Shown here: positions 43,201 to 51,314 of the stretch, one piece after another
Layout: every line of letters begins with the position of its first letter
How positions within the stretch are numbered: position 1 is the first letter of the stretch
Assembly (NCBI RefSeq): GCF_012516395.1
Contig: NZ_CP051206.1
Coordinates: forward strand, 3,948,001 to 4,012,000
Reading direction: 5' to 3'
Source of the DNA: Dolichospermum flos-aquae CCAP 1403/13F
GTDB taxonomy: Bacteria > Cyanobacteriota > Cyanobacteriia > Cyanobacteriales > Nostocaceae
Length of the DNA: 64,000 bases
Notes under the pieces: model-generated
Told to the model about the DNA's origin: nothing
What the model saw: the letters and a program-made list of their open reading frames with translations, nothing else
Database searches by the model: none
Translations under genes and position numbers: made by a program

Positions 43201-44359
43201 CAAGAATAACTTTACAGGTGGTAAGGATAAGGACACCTTTATCTTTGCCTTTGCCAATTTTGACGCTGATGATAAGGTTGATGGCGGTGATGGCATAGAT
43301 ACATTGCAGTTCACTGGTGCTGTAACCGTAACTACAACTGCTCAAGCTAAAATTATCAACGATGCCGCCAAACTTATTGAAGTGTTAAGTTTGAATACTG
43401 GTACAGTAGATGTTGCGAGTATTACTGCTGCTAAAGAGTATGAAATTGGTCGTGGTGCTGCTGCTAACGTCACTGTTATCGGTGCAACGGAAAGTAATAA
43501 GTTCACTGTATTGACCACCGGTAGTACTCTGAATCTTAGCGGGGTAGCACAGAAAGTTGATTTGACATTAAAGGGTGCAGCAGTTACAAACCTAACTTTA
43601 CAATCCAGCAAAGGAAATACTGATCCTGTTCCATTTAATACAGTAACTCAACTAAAAGCGGATGGTAACCTGAATTTAACAATTCAGACTGCCGGTAATA
43701 ACCTAGATAGAGATCTCGTACTGGCTGCCCCGACCATCACGGAAGGTTCAGTCTTTAATCTTAATGCAACTGCCTTTACTGCCAAGTTAACTGCTACTGG
43801 CGGCGCTGGTAATGACATCTTAATAGGTGGTACTGTTAATGACAGCTTAACAGGTGGTGCTGGTAATGACAGCTTAACAGGTGGTATTGGTAATGACAGC
43901 TTAACAGGTGGTGCTGGTAATGACAGCTTAACAGGTAGTGCTGATAGTGACACTTTAACAGGTGGTGCTGGTGATGACATCTTCCGCTATGCCGCATTGA
44001 CCGATTCTAATGCAGGTACTTTGACAGGTGCAATAACCTTTGATACTATCACTGACTTCAACAAAGGACAGGATAAAATCAGCGTTGTTGGACTAGGATT
44101 TAATGCTGCTACTGCTTTAGTTGATGCACAAGTAGCAGTTAACGCAACAAATGCAACAGAAATTAACGCTGCGGTTTTAACCGCTGCTGCTGGTGCAATT
44201 GGTGTGAGTAAATTAGGTACTTTTGTTTTAGGAGGTAGCACATATATCCTTGGTAATGACGCTGCTGCTGCAATTACTGGAAATGACCTACTGGTTAAAC
44301 TTACTGGTGATTTCAGTGGTACCTCAATTCTGGCTACTACAGACTTCATATATGCCTAA
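40259..44359 (+). CDS. large DUF4214 / RTX calcium-binding surface protein
   Basis: Secreted or surface protein of 1366 residues. I chose the ATG at 40259; the frame also opens at a TTG at 40229. No Sec signal peptide. Residues about 40-240 hold three DUF4214 segments (LIDYIYSNAFGRVPDSAGKT, LYITFLGRAAETSGRDYW, FIELVYSNAFGRSTDKEGLD). The middle has long Thr/Asn/Gly/Ala-rich units repeated with a period of about 730-750 bp (unit starts near 41738, 42464 and 43211). Residues about 1180-1240 are GGAGNDSLTGG-type nonapeptides that bind calcium, followed by a C-terminal domain (FDTITDFNKGQDKISV) typical of type I secretion signals. The type I exporter at 18.5-24 kb is a candidate route. Placement inside a glycan cluster suggests an S-layer-like or sheath role. 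Confidence 0.88.
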   Translation: MTVASINSVQGLFITLLKSPADTKNLADLTSQLNKGVAITKIATDLIDSAAGKQLFGTLSNADLIDYIYSNAFGRVPDSAGKTYWTGKLGTTPDSAKKASVVADIINSADSADKQVFNSRVDTAKNTTHQLSVQELYITFLGRAAETSGRDYWVGRLNNGASIADVTKDIIASKEAQDKYTGLVNSQFIELVYSNAFGRSTDKEGLDYWVGKLNSSTRAAVALEILSAASDADRKTLNNKVDVAQGITDNFQTQFALTKETDNLTGTNGKDLFTGDNGNDFFATVQPGDRIDGGAGIDTLKYSYSKGILPTLLNVEKVELINLLSPVIDFSPAAGSGLEEVTLKFDPLFGRTVTGLRDIKLGIDNVTNDNSITGNFGNGTTASVSLTDSTLDTLTIQGDKVATIDLDLGSEFTDGVNRIATLNIPTLSSTATGRTLNITGDAGLAGTDINNPNSSTTVALNLNTSNPDAVTTVNAKSNIGGVKLFFTDQGKVNFTGGKGNDSVGFAFAQFDDKSIVDGGDGKDTVRFTGANIDATTAVAVTAINGVKNVEVLGFETPTVTVDATKITAVKEYDFVANTVNLSGAATGTTGNKFTLNNRFNANAVTLNLIGKGQSADLTLKGKVQTLNLNSNAGTDTGTEKNEITNLTTDFAGLAGPPAIPALTVNVTGNKELKIASPVLPSNAVQGVTISAGAFTAKLEATGTDQDDTFIGGTVDNIFNGRSGTNTFNAGPGKNNFTGGKDKDTFNFTFADFNADDKVDGGDGIDTVRFTGANIDISAAAAVAAINAFKGVDVLGFGTPTVTTVTVDATKITAVKEYDFVADTVNLSGAATGNKFTLNKTADNDVNLNLTGKGQSADLTLKGNVQGSVQTLILSSNKGTDTGTEKNEITNLTTDFAGLAGLPNGLPNVAALTVNVTGDKELKIASPILPSNAVQGVTINANAFAAKLEATGTDLDDTFTGGTVDNIFNGRSGNNTFNAGAGKNNFTGGKDKDTFIFAFANFDADDKVDGGDGIDTLQFTGAVTVTTTAQAKIINDAAKLIEVLSLNTGTVDVASITAAKEYEIGRGAAANVTVIGATESNKFTVLTTGSTLNLSGVAQKVDLTLKGAAVTNLTLQSSKGNTDPVPFNTVTQLKADGNLNLTIQTAGNNLDRDLVLAAPTITEGSVFNLNATAFTAKLTATGGAGNDILIGGTVNDSLTGGAGNDSLTGGIGNDSLTGGAGNDSLTGSADSDTLTGGAGDDIFRYAALTDSNAGTLTGAITFDTITDFNKGQDKISVVGLGFNAATALVDAQVAVNATNATEINAAVLTAAAGAIGVSKLGTFVLGGSTYILGNDAAAAITGNDLLVKLTGDFSGTSILATTDFIYA

Positions 44360-44438
44360 TTGCAGGCTATGGAGTGGTTGAATTGAATACAATCACCACC
44401 ATCATGCAAAGGATATCTTTTCCATAGTTTTCTGTAGG

Positions 44439-44466
44439 GGGCATAATACTTTTATGCCCTTTTTTG
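44439..44466 (+). terminator. rho-independent terminator of the RTX gene
   Basis: GGGCATAA and TTATGCCC arms with a 5-base loop, followed by TTTTTT, 80 bp after the RTX stop codon. Confidence 0.88.
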
Positions 44467-44547
44467 TTTTGATACAGCTTTTGCTGAATTATTAATAGAA
44501 ATTTTGGTAAAATTACCCTTAAGTAAAAATGATTTATAATTTGTTGA

Positions 44548-45708
44548 ATGTTTAAAGTTATTATTGATGTTACTCCAATTGATTCTCAGCCCAGTGGTGT
44601 GGGTTTATATGTTTTTAATTTAGTGGAAGCTTTGTCTAAATTAGAACATACAGAATCTTTTGAATTAGGATTAGCTTATCAACCCGGATTAAAAAATTGG
44701 TTAAAAGGAAAATTAAATTTCCCAGATAATCTTCAGCCTTATTCAAATATTTATCAGATTCCTATACCTGTTCGTCTTTCTAATCTTTTCTTAGATTATT
44801 TACCTCAAATTTTTCCTCATTATCTTCAACCAATTTTAGGAAAACCTAATGTTTTTCATGGAACTAATTATACCGTTTATCCTTATAAAAATATTCAGAA
44901 AGTTATTACTATTTATGATTTAAGTTTTATTCGATATCCAGAATATACTAATTCTGTGGTACAACAATATACGAAAAGATTAATTAAATGCCTTCAATGG
45001 ACAGATTTAATTATTACTATTTCCGAAAGTTCTAAACAAGATATTATTAATTATTTAAAAGTTCCATCAGAGAAAATTTTTGTTACACCCCTGGCTAGTC
45101 GGTATAATCCTAACTTTTTATCTATTTTAGATTTAGAAAAAGAAGTTAATAATATAAACTTTAATTTCTCCAAACCTTATCTTTTATTTGTTAGTACCAT
45201 AGAACCCAGAAAAAATATCAATGCTATAATATCAGCATTTAATTTCTTAAAAAAGAGATATAAAATAGAACATCAATTAGTATTAATTGGTAAAAAAGGC
45301 TGGAATTATGAACCAATATTTACAGCTATTCAAAACTCTCCCTCCAAAGATGAAATACATCATCTTGACTACTTATCTAATGAATTAGTAGCATTATTTT
45401 ACTCAAAAGCTGACGTTTTTCTGTATCCTTCCCACTATGAAGGATTTGGTTTACCTGTATTAGAAGCCATGACGTTAGGTACTCCTGTCATTACCTCTAA
45501 TACTTCTTCAATTCCTGAAGTTACAGAAGATGCAGCTATACTCATTAATCCTGATGATTATATGCAATTAGCTGAAACTATTCTGCAAGTAATTAGCGAT
45601 TCTCAGCTACGACAAAACTTGATTAATAAAGGAAAAATAAGAGCAGATTTATTTTCCTGGGAAAGAACAGCAAAAGAAACTTTAAAAGCTTATAAAAGTA
45701 TTATTTAA
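44548..45708 (+). CDS. glycosyltransferase family 4
   Basis: Protein of 386 residues, retaining GT-B type. N-terminal GVGLYVFNLVEALSKLE, then ITIYDLSFIRYPEY, the hinge FVSTIEPRKNINAIISAFN (about 213-231) and the donor-site segment [20 protein letters not shown] (about 298-317) with the conserved E-G-F-G and E residues. It is followed after 5 bp by a second, related transferase; they probably act one after the other. Sequence base use is more AT-rich than that of the upstream glycan genes, by eye. Confidence 0.9.
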   Translation: MFKVIIDVTPIDSQPSGVGLYVFNLVEALSKLEHTESFELGLAYQPGLKNWLKGKLNFPDNLQPYSNIYQIPIPVRLSNLFLDYLPQIFPHYLQPILGKPNVFHGTNYTVYPYKNIQKVITIYDLSFIRYPEYTNSVVQQYTKRLIKCLQWTDLIITISESSKQDIINYLKVPSEKIFVTPLASRYNPNFLSILDLEKEVNNINFNFSKPYLLFVSTIEPRKNINAIISAFNFLKKRYKIEHQLVLIGKKGWNYEPIFTAIQNSPSKDEIHHLDYLSNELVALFYSKADVFLYPSHYEGFGLPVLEAMTLGTPVITSNTSSIPEVTEDAAILINPDDYMQLAETILQVISDSQLRQNLINKGKIRADLFSWERTAKETLKAYKSII

Positions 45709-45713
45709 TAAAT

Positions 45714-46793
45714 ATGGTAGATTCTAATCAATTAATCATTAACTTATCTATTCTCTTCTCTCAACCAACAGGGATAAGCAACTATGCTAAAAATCTTTTC
45801 CCTTATTTAAAATCTCTTAATCCTACACTCTTAACAGCAGAAAATTATCCTGATTTTAACTGCTATCCAGTTCCAAATAATCTTACTCCTGCGGACGGTA
45901 CAAAAGGACATTTACGCCGTTTATTGTGGACACAATTCCAACTCCCAAAAATCTATCAAAACCTCAAATCCCAACTTTTATTTTCCCCTATTCCCGAAGC
46001 ACCTTTATATACCAAATGTCGTTTTATTGTCACAGCCTTTGATATGATACCCTTGCGTTTTCCTAAACGCTTTTCACCATTGACAACATACCATAAATAC
46101 TATACTCCTGAAGTTTTTAAACAAGCAGAACATATTATTTGTATATCAGAATCAACAGCCAATGATATTATCCAATTTTACCAGATTCCTAGTCATAAAA
46201 TAACACCAATTCTCTTGGCGGGAGATAACTCACATTTCCAATTCCTCAACCTCCCCACCCGCAATTACTTCCTATATGTTGGTCGTCAAGACCCTTACAA
46301 AAACCTGCAAAGACTAATTACCGCTTTTTCCGCACTACCTAACAGAAATGATTATGAACTATGGTTAGCGGGACCCTACGATCAACGTTACTCCCCATTA
46401 TTAGAAATCCAAACTCAAGAATTAGGAATAAGTCATCTAGTTAAATTCCTTAACTATGTCTCCTATGACGAATTACCAATAATTATTAATCAAGCAATTG
46501 CGCTAGTTTTTCCTAGTCTTTGGGAAGGATTTGGTTTACCAGTTTTAGAAGCAATGGCTTGTGGTACTCCCGTTATTACCTCTAATGTTTCCTCCCTTCC
46601 AGAAGTTGCAGGAGATGCTGCTATTTTAATTAATCCCTATAATCCAGGGGAAATCACCGCAGCAATGACAACAATTATTAATGATTCAGAAACCAGAAAA
46701 CAACTTTCAGAAAAAGGTCTAAAAAGAGCAAATCAATTTAGTTGGGAAAAAACTGGACTTGCTACAGTTGAAGTTTTAAAACAATATCTTTGA
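45714..46793 (+). CDS. glycosyltransferase family 4
   Basis: Protein of 359 residues of the same subtype as its upstream neighbour (5 bp apart). Motifs: [53 protein letters not shown] (about 187-204) and [20 protein letters not shown] (about 265-284). Retaining mannosyl- or glucosyltransferases have this layout; the sugar cannot be named. Likely last gene of the glycan cluster. Confidence 0.9.
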   Translation: MVDSNQLIINLSILFSQPTGISNYAKNLFPYLKSLNPTLLTAENYPDFNCYPVPNNLTPADGTKGHLRRLLWTQFQLPKIYQNLKSQLLFSPIPEAPLYTKCRFIVTAFDMIPLRFPKRFSPLTTYHKYYTPEVFKQAEHIICISESTANDIIQFYQIPSHKITPILLAGDNSHFQFLNLPTRNYFLYVGRQDPYKNLQRLITAFSALPNRNDYELWLAGPYDQRYSPLLEIQTQELGISHLVKFLNYVSYDELPIIINQAIALVFPSLWEGFGLPVLEAMACGTPVITSNVSSLPEVAGDAAILINPYNPGEITAAMTTIINDSETRKQLSEKGLKRANQFSWEKTGLATVEVLKQYL

Positions 46794-46948
46794 GTATAAG
46801 TACAATTGGTGTACATCCTGATTCTATTGCAAGAGATAAAATCCCCGACTTCTTATAGTAGTCAGATATATTGTTGTTTATAACCAATTTAGGATTGCTA
46901 TATGATAGAATAGAAGAAATATTGACTAGTGTAACAAAGGAGAAACCC

Positions 46949-47197
46949 ATGAACACCTCCATAGAACTTCCCAGCGGTAAAATCCTCAACATCACCCGAT
47001 TTATTGCCCTAATTCCCAATAACAATAATATTGATAGTGATTATCAACTAATTTTAGAAGGATACCCTCATCCTATCAATTTAGAATCATCAGATGCTCA
47101 AAATCTGAAAATAATTTTGCAATCAAAACTAGATCAAAATACCCCAATTAGCACCCATAAATCAACATGGAATCAACAAGAACAACTCCAAAAATAG
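46949..47197 (+). CDS. 82-residue hypothetical protein
   Basis: Small soluble protein beginning MNTSIELPSGKILNITRFIA, with LILEGYPHPINLESSDAQ in the middle and a Gln-rich end. The ATG at 46949 is preceded by AAGGAG at six bases, a strong ribosome site that decides the start (an upstream in-frame ATG at 46871 is rejected). I recognise no domain. It stands alone between the glycosyltransferases and the toxin-antitoxin pair. Confidence 0.6.
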   Translation: MNTSIELPSGKILNITRFIALIPNNNNIDSDYQLILEGYPHPINLESSDAQNLKIILQSKLDQNTPISTHKSTWNQQEQLQK

Positions 47198-47316
47198 CAA
47201 CTACAAATGTCAAACATTTAAGTCGCTTTGCTGAGGCAAAAAACTGGGTGGATATTCAATTTTAAAACCATTATGTAATACTAAAAGTAAGAATTTTCTT
47301 ACTTGAGATCAAAACC

Positions 47317-47544
47317 ATGAGAATTACATCCAAAGGACAAGTAACTATTCCCGTAGAAATACGAGAACAATTAGGACTTACACCCAACACAGAAGTAGAA
47401 TTTGAAATCATCGGAGATGCAGTTTACGTAAAAAAAACCAAAGCGAAACCCAACCCAGGTAAAACTCTCATAGAAATGATGCGAGGTAAAGCTACAGTCA
47501 AAATGACCACCGATGAAATAATGGCATTAACGAGACAAGACTAA
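47317..47544 (+). CDS. AbrB/MazE-type antitoxin (VapB-like)
   Basis: Protein of 75 residues with an N-terminal swapped-hairpin DNA-binding fold: MRITSKGQVTIPVEIREQLG and VEFEIIGDAVYVKK. The C-terminal tail (MMRGKATVKMTTDEIMALTR) would wrap the PIN toxin encoded directly downstream (the two genes share one base: TAATGA). The toxin gene is broken, so this antitoxin may now be an orphan that still represses its own promoter. Confidence 0.88.
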   Translation: MRITSKGQVTIPVEIREQLGLTPNTEVEFEIIGDAVYVKKTKAKPNPGKTLIEMMRGKATVKMTTDEIMALTRQD

Positions 47545-48328
47545 TGAAAGAAATACTCGTTGATAGCAATATAATCTTGGATATTGTTACAGAAGATCCA
47601 AATTGGTTTGATTGGTCAGCTAATAAGTTAACTGAATATGCTGAAAAGACAAAACTTAACATTAATCCCATTATCTATGCTGAAGTCTCAATTGGTTTTC
47701 AAAAGATAGAAGAACTAGAAGCCATATTACCTATCAAGTTTTTTCACCGTTTAGACCTACCTTGGGAATCAGCATTTTTAGCGGGAAAATGCTTTTTGAC
47801 ACTCTCAGGTCTAAAGACACTGAGATTCTTTAATCAATGAGCCAACTTACAATTGCTGGATTACTCCAACAAAAACAGAGGTCGATTCTCCTAAAGCGTT
47901 AATTCCGGTATGCCCTACCGTACTCGATTTTTGTATTTCATTTTTCACCAAATTTAGCTTTCCTAAACTGCAATACTGTTAGGTATGACTACGCACTCAA
48001 CCAAATTAGTTAAGTTTTTACGTTGTTTAGTTATACTTAAATTATGGAACTTTTAAAAGTATATCACACCTACTGTTACTAGTCAACGAGTTAGGCTAAA
48101 TATTTTCGCCCGTGTCGCTTATATCTCAGCACGCTTTGTGACTGAGCTTTACGCTTACCGAGTAATCTTGTAAAATATCGTCAACAAGGTGGAACTAAAA
48201 AATCTCCTTTACCTGATTTCTACATAGGCGCTCATGCGGTAATTATGGATATGATACTTTTAACCAGAGATGTGAATCGTTACCGCACTTATTTTCCCAC
48301 CTTAGAACTAATAGTTCCAGAATATTAA
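47544..48328 (+). pseudogene. VapC-type PIN toxin split by an insertion
   Basis: The first 84 codons (MKEILVDSNIILDIVTEDPN to FLAGKCF) are a normal PIN N-terminus with the acidic DSN motif. The frame then runs into foreign sequence and stops at 47840. The missing C-terminus is found at 48174-48328: [20 protein letters not shown], then [18 protein letters not shown] and a TAA at 48326. Deleting 47798-48171 restores one open frame (TGC TTT TTA AAA TAT CGT) of about 136 residues, the family's usual length. The toxin is therefore inactivated by insertion; both halves look otherwise intact, so the event seems recent. Confidence 0.88.
47798..48171 (-). mobile_element. internally deleted IS200/IS605-type element (tnpB 3' remnant)
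   Basis: 374-bp insert in the PIN gene without target duplication, as expected for IS200/IS605 elements. Read on the minus strand it ends with a tnpB-like C-terminus (STVGHTGINALGESTSV, about 47865-47915), followed by a terminal hairpin (CTCAGTGTCTTTAGACCTGAG). The other end has a second hairpin, CTCAGCACGCTTTGTGACTGAG (48126-48147). The transposase gene and most of tnpB are gone, so it can move only with help in trans. Precise ends were set by restoring the vapC frame. Confidence 0.7.
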
Positions 48329-48407
48329 TAGACATCTCCATGTTTTCGGGCGCAATTATGAGTAAAGACGTTCTATAGAACGCCTCTACCTTGTCCTCAG
48401 ATGTCTA
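48329..48407. mobile_element. TAGACATCT miniature element, copy 3
   Basis: 79-bp copy with perfect ends TAGACATCT/AGATGTCTA and a decayed central palindrome (ACGTTCTATAGAACG). It starts exactly after the vapC stop codon and ends 12 bp before the apcF stop. Confidence 0.8.
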
Positions 48408-48418
48408 TTTTTGAAATC

Positions 48419-48928
48419 CTAAACATCAATCTCACTCAATTCACGAGTGATATGATCAAAAGGCTCATCCACAAAAGCAGTATTAGCAATACCAGCAGCC
48501 GCTACCTGTTCCTTGACGATACCCTTCATTATCTGAATACCTTGAACAGTTGAACCAATGGGTACACCCAAGGAATTGTAAGTTTCCCTGAGTCCTTGTA
48601 ATACACGCTCATCAAGAACATTCATATTACCAGCAACTAGCGCATAGGTAGCGTAGCGGAGATAATAGTCCATATCCCGCAAACAAGCGGCAAAACGACG
48701 GGTTGTATAAGCATTGCCACCAGGACGAATTAATTCTGGTAGTTCTTCAAATAACTTTGCCCCAGCTTGTTTCACAATTGCGGCAGCATTGGAATTAATC
48801 GCTGCTGCAGCTTGAACTCTAGCTGTTCCACTATCAAAGTAGGATTTGAGGGTATCAATGGCATTCCGGTCAAAATAACGCCCGGTTACGTCATAATTCT
48901 TAATTAAAGTTGTAACGGCATCACGCAT
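48419..48928 (-). CDS. apcF: allophycocyanin beta-18 subunit (phycobilisome core)
   Basis: Beta-like subunit of the core trimer that carries terminal emitters to the membrane linker ApcE. The 169 residues begin MRDAVTTLIKNYDVTGRYFD, include the bilin-binding Cys in FAACLRDMDYYLRYATYALV (about 77-96) and end HITRELSEIDV. The ATG at 48928 follows GGGAG by eight bases. The residues NAAAIVKQAG and the C-terminal QIMKGIVKEQVAAAG set it apart from ApcB. It stands alone, as apcF does in other Nostocales, upstream-divergent from glnA with about 370 bp between. Confidence 0.93.
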   Translation of the reverse strand: MRDAVTTLIKNYDVTGRYFDRNAIDTLKSYFDSGTARVQAAAAINSNAAAIVKQAGAKLFEELPELIRPGGNAYTTRRFAACLRDMDYYLRYATYALVAGNMNVLDERVLQGLRETYNSLGVPIGSTVQGIQIMKGIVKEQVAAAGIANTAFVDEPFDHITRELSEIDV

Positions 48929-49152
48929 TCTTTTTTCTCCCAATCATGAGTTATCTATGATTTGATATTAATTTGGTTGCCATGAAGCACCAACAAGATT
49001 CCGTGCCAATTCACATAAAATAGACACTGGCACAAAAACTATCCATCTGCTATCTAAGGATTTTATGCCAAAGTTGACCCCTGATCATGAATTTTCTAGT
49101 TTTGTACAGATTAAGAAAGAAAGGTTAACATAACCTGTAATCCAGACAATCT

Positions 49153-49195
49153 GTAACAAACATGACAAAATCATGTCAAGTTAACTATTTACGAT
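49153..49195 (+). promoter_or_regulatory. candidate NtcA-activated promoter of glnA
   Basis: GTA-ACAAACAT-GAC (49153-49166) is one base off the NtcA consensus GTA-N8-TAC; TACGAT (49190-49195) lies 23 bases further on, the spacing of class II NtcA promoters with their -10 box. The glnA ATG is 106 bp downstream. Confidence 0.5.
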
Positions 49196-49301
49196 ATTCC
49201 AGGTAGTGTATGACAACTTGGGTTAGCGTAACAAGGTGAGGATGCTTGGGCAGACTCTGGGTTTATATTAGGTAATTGGCTACATCAGGAGTAAAGTAAA
49301 A

Positions 49302-50717
49302 ATGACAACCCCAAAAGAAATCTTGAAGAAGATTCAAGACGAAAAAATTCAGATGATTGATCTGAAATTCATTGATACACTGGGAACTTGGCAACATTTG
49401 ACCATGTACCAAGACCAGATTGATGAAAGTTCATTCTCTGACGGTGTACCTTTCGACGGTTCTAGTATTCGGGGTTGGAAAGGTATCGAAGAATCTGACA
49501 TGACCATGGTGCTTGATCCTAACACCGCTTGGATTGACCCATTCATGAAAGAGCCAACTCTCAGTATCATTTGTAGTATTAAAGAACCACGTACTGGCCA
49601 ATGGTACAACCGTTGTCCTCGCGTTATTGCCCAAAAAGCGATAGATTATCTAGCTTCTACTGGACTTGGTGATACAGCTTTCTTTGGTCCTGAAGCTGAA
49701 TTTTTCATTTTTGATGATGTCCGTTACGACCAAACCACCAACTCCGGTTACTACTACGTTGATTCTGTAGAAGGTCGTTGGAACACTGGTAGAGAAGAAG
49801 GACCTAACCTGGGTTACAAAACCCGCGTCAAAGAAGGTTATTTCCCAGTTCCTCCCACTGACAGCTTTCAAGATATGCGGACAGAAATGCTGCTAACCAT
49901 GAAAGATTGTGGCGTACCCATTGAAAAGCAACACCATGAAGTTGCGACTGGTGGTCAGTGCGAACTTGGTTTCAAATTTGGTAAGTTGATTGAAGCCGCT
50001 GATTGGTTGATGACTTACAAGTATGTGATCAAAAACGTGGCTAGAAAGTATGGCAAAACCGTCACCTTCATGCCAAAACCCATTTTTGGCGATAACGGTT
50101 CTGGTATGCACTGTCACCAATCTATCTGGAAAAATGGTCAGCCCCTATTTGCAGGTGACAAGTACGCTGGTATGAGCGAAATGGGACTTTACTACATTGG
50201 TGGTATTCTCAAACACGCTCCAGCACTGTTGGCAATCACCAACCCCACTACCAATTCTTACAAACGCCTTGTACCTGGTTATGAAGCACCTGTAAACTTG
50301 GCTTATTCCCAAGGTAATCGTTCTGCTTCTGTGCGGATTCCTCTTTCTGGAGACAACCCCAAAGCCAAGCGTTTAGAATTCCGTTGTCCAGACGCTACTT
50401 CTAACCCTTACTTGGCTTTTGCGGCTATGCTTTGTGCTGGGATTGATGGTATCAAAAACAAAATTCATCCTGGTGAACCCTTAGATAAAAATATCTATGA
50501 ACTTTCACCAGAAGAATTATCTAAGATTCCTTCTACTCCTGGTTCTTTAGAATTGGCTTTGGAAGCTTTGGAAAATGACCACGCTTTCTTAACTGAAACT
50601 GGCGTTTTCTCTGAAGACTTTATCCAAAATTGGATTGACTACAAGGTTGCTAACGAAGTTAAGCAAATGCAATTGCGTCCACATCCTTATGAATTCTTCT
50701 TGTATTACGATTGCTAA
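49302..50717 (+). CDS. glnA: glutamine synthetase type I
   Basis: Central ammonia-assimilating enzyme (Glu + NH3 + ATP to Gln), in heterocysts feeding fixed nitrogen to the filament. 471 residues, dodecameric type [37 protein letters not shown], metal/substrate-site [13 protein letters not shown] (about 127-139), [12 protein letters not shown] (about 265-276) and NRSASVRIP (about 338-346). The ATG at 49302 follows AGGAGTAAAGTAAAA. It is followed by a strong bidirectional terminator and the convergent gene for its protein inhibitor, gifA, matching the arrangement known in Anabaena. Confidence 0.97.
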   Translation: MTTPKEILKKIQDEKIQMIDLKFIDTLGTWQHLTMYQDQIDESSFSDGVPFDGSSIRGWKGIEESDMTMVLDPNTAWIDPFMKEPTLSIICSIKEPRTGQWYNRCPRVIAQKAIDYLASTGLGDTAFFGPEAEFFIFDDVRYDQTTNSGYYYVDSVEGRWNTGREEGPNLGYKTRVKEGYFPVPPTDSFQDMRTEMLLTMKDCGVPIEKQHHEVATGGQCELGFKFGKLIEAADWLMTYKYVIKNVARKYGKTVTFMPKPIFGDNGSGMHCHQSIWKNGQPLFAGDKYAGMSEMGLYYIGGILKHAPALLAITNPTTNSYKRLVPGYEAPVNLAYSQGNRSASVRIPLSGDNPKAKRLEFRCPDATSNPYLAFAAMLCAGIDGIKNKIHPGEPLDKNIYELSPEELSKIPSTPGSLELALEALENDHAFLTETGVFSEDFIQNWIDYKVANEVKQMQLRPHPYEFFLYYDC

Positions 50718-50754
50718 TTACAACAATTACTAACGTACAACTAGTGAATTTTTT

Positions 50755-50783
50755 AGCCACCCTCTGGGGTGGCTTTCTTTTTC
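50755..50783 (+). terminator. rho-independent terminator between glnA and gifA
   Basis: AGCCACC and GGTGGCT arms with a short loop, followed by TTCTTTTT. It ends glnA and nearly touches the gifA stop codon (50786-50788). Confidence 0.88.
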
Positions 50784-50785
50784 AC

Positions 50786-50986
50786 TTAACTCATAGTCGC
50801 TTGGCTACGTCCATAAAGCGTCTGAGTAGCTGCATCCATTTTACCTTGAATGGGATTCCAGTAGTGAGATATTCCTTCATGCAAATTAAGTTCCTGTGCA
50901 GCCCGCATCAACATGGATTGTTGACGATTCTTAGCTTGCTGATGTTGACGTACCATTGATTGACGGGCTTTTTCTTGAATAGACAT
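50786..50986 (-). CDS. gifA: glutamine synthetase inactivating factor IF7
   Basis: Small basic protein of 66 residues that binds GlnA and blocks it when ammonium is plentiful. MSIQEKARQSMVRQHQQAKN, the core RQQSMLMRAAQEL, and IQGKMDAATQTLYGRS match cyanobacterial IF7, in which Arg residues of the core contact the enzyme. A strong GGGAGG ribosome site precedes the ATG at 50986. Two perfect GTA-N8-TAC palindromes 76 and 168 bp upstream indicate repression by NtcA when nitrogen is scarce, opposite to glnA. The convergent arrangement beside glnA also supports the call. Confidence 0.92.
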   Translation of the reverse strand: MSIQEKARQSMVRQHQQAKNRQQSMLMRAAQELNLHEGISHYWNPIQGKMDAATQTLYGRSQATMS

Positions 50987-51061
50987 GACACTACCTCCCT
51001 GTATTTATTTACTAAGGAATAATTTACTATTCCCTGCGATCTGATGATAACACAAAAATCT

Positions 51062-51075
51062 GTAGTTTACGCTAC
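51062..51075. promoter_or_regulatory. NtcA box 1 upstream of gifA
   Basis: GTA-GTTTACGC-TAC, a perfect GTA-N8-TAC site inside the larger palindrome CTGTAGTTTACGCTACAG, 76 bp upstream of the gifA start. Confidence 0.75.
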
Positions 51076-51153
51076 AGAATCTTAAATGAATAGGATTGAT
51101 ATGATTATATCTCCTCTATCCTGCTTGCATTTTCGATGAGAACATAAAAATCT

Positions 51154-51167
51154 GTAGCGTAAACTAC
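51154..51167. promoter_or_regulatory. NtcA box 2 upstream of gifA
   Basis: GTA-GCGTAAAC-TAC, a perfect NtcA consensus and nearly the reverse complement of box 1. Both are preceded by AAAATCT, so this 25-bp block is duplicated 92 bp apart. Confidence 0.7.
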
Positions 51168-51194
51168 AAAATGATATTTTTGTTATAAAACTTC

Positions 51195-51313
51195 ATGAAA
51201 TTGGTCAGTTGTCAGTTGTTAGTTGTCAGTTGCAAAAGAATATTTCTCTCCCCTACCCCTCCTACTCCCCTACCCCTCCTACTCCCCCTACTCCCCTACT
51301 CCCCTACTCCTCC
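51195..51313. repeat. GTCAGTT short repeats and CTACTCCCC microsatellite
   Basis: CAGTTGTTAGTTGTCAGTTG followed by about 65 bp of CCCCTACTCCTAC-type repeats, ending two bases before the alcohol dehydrogenase stop codon. Not coding in my view. Confidence 0.8.
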
Positions 51314-51314
51314 A

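Noticed and set aside
41167-44349. Eight minus-strand ORFs of 82-150 codons opposite the RTX gene
   Set aside because: They are antisense shadows of a repetitive, GC-richer coding sequence; their translations are low-complexity Val/Ser/Pro/Thr and repeat with the RTX units.
46762-47025. 87-codon minus-strand ORF after the last glycosyltransferase
   Set aside because: It is antisense to the 82-residue gene that has the strong AAGGAG ribosome site.
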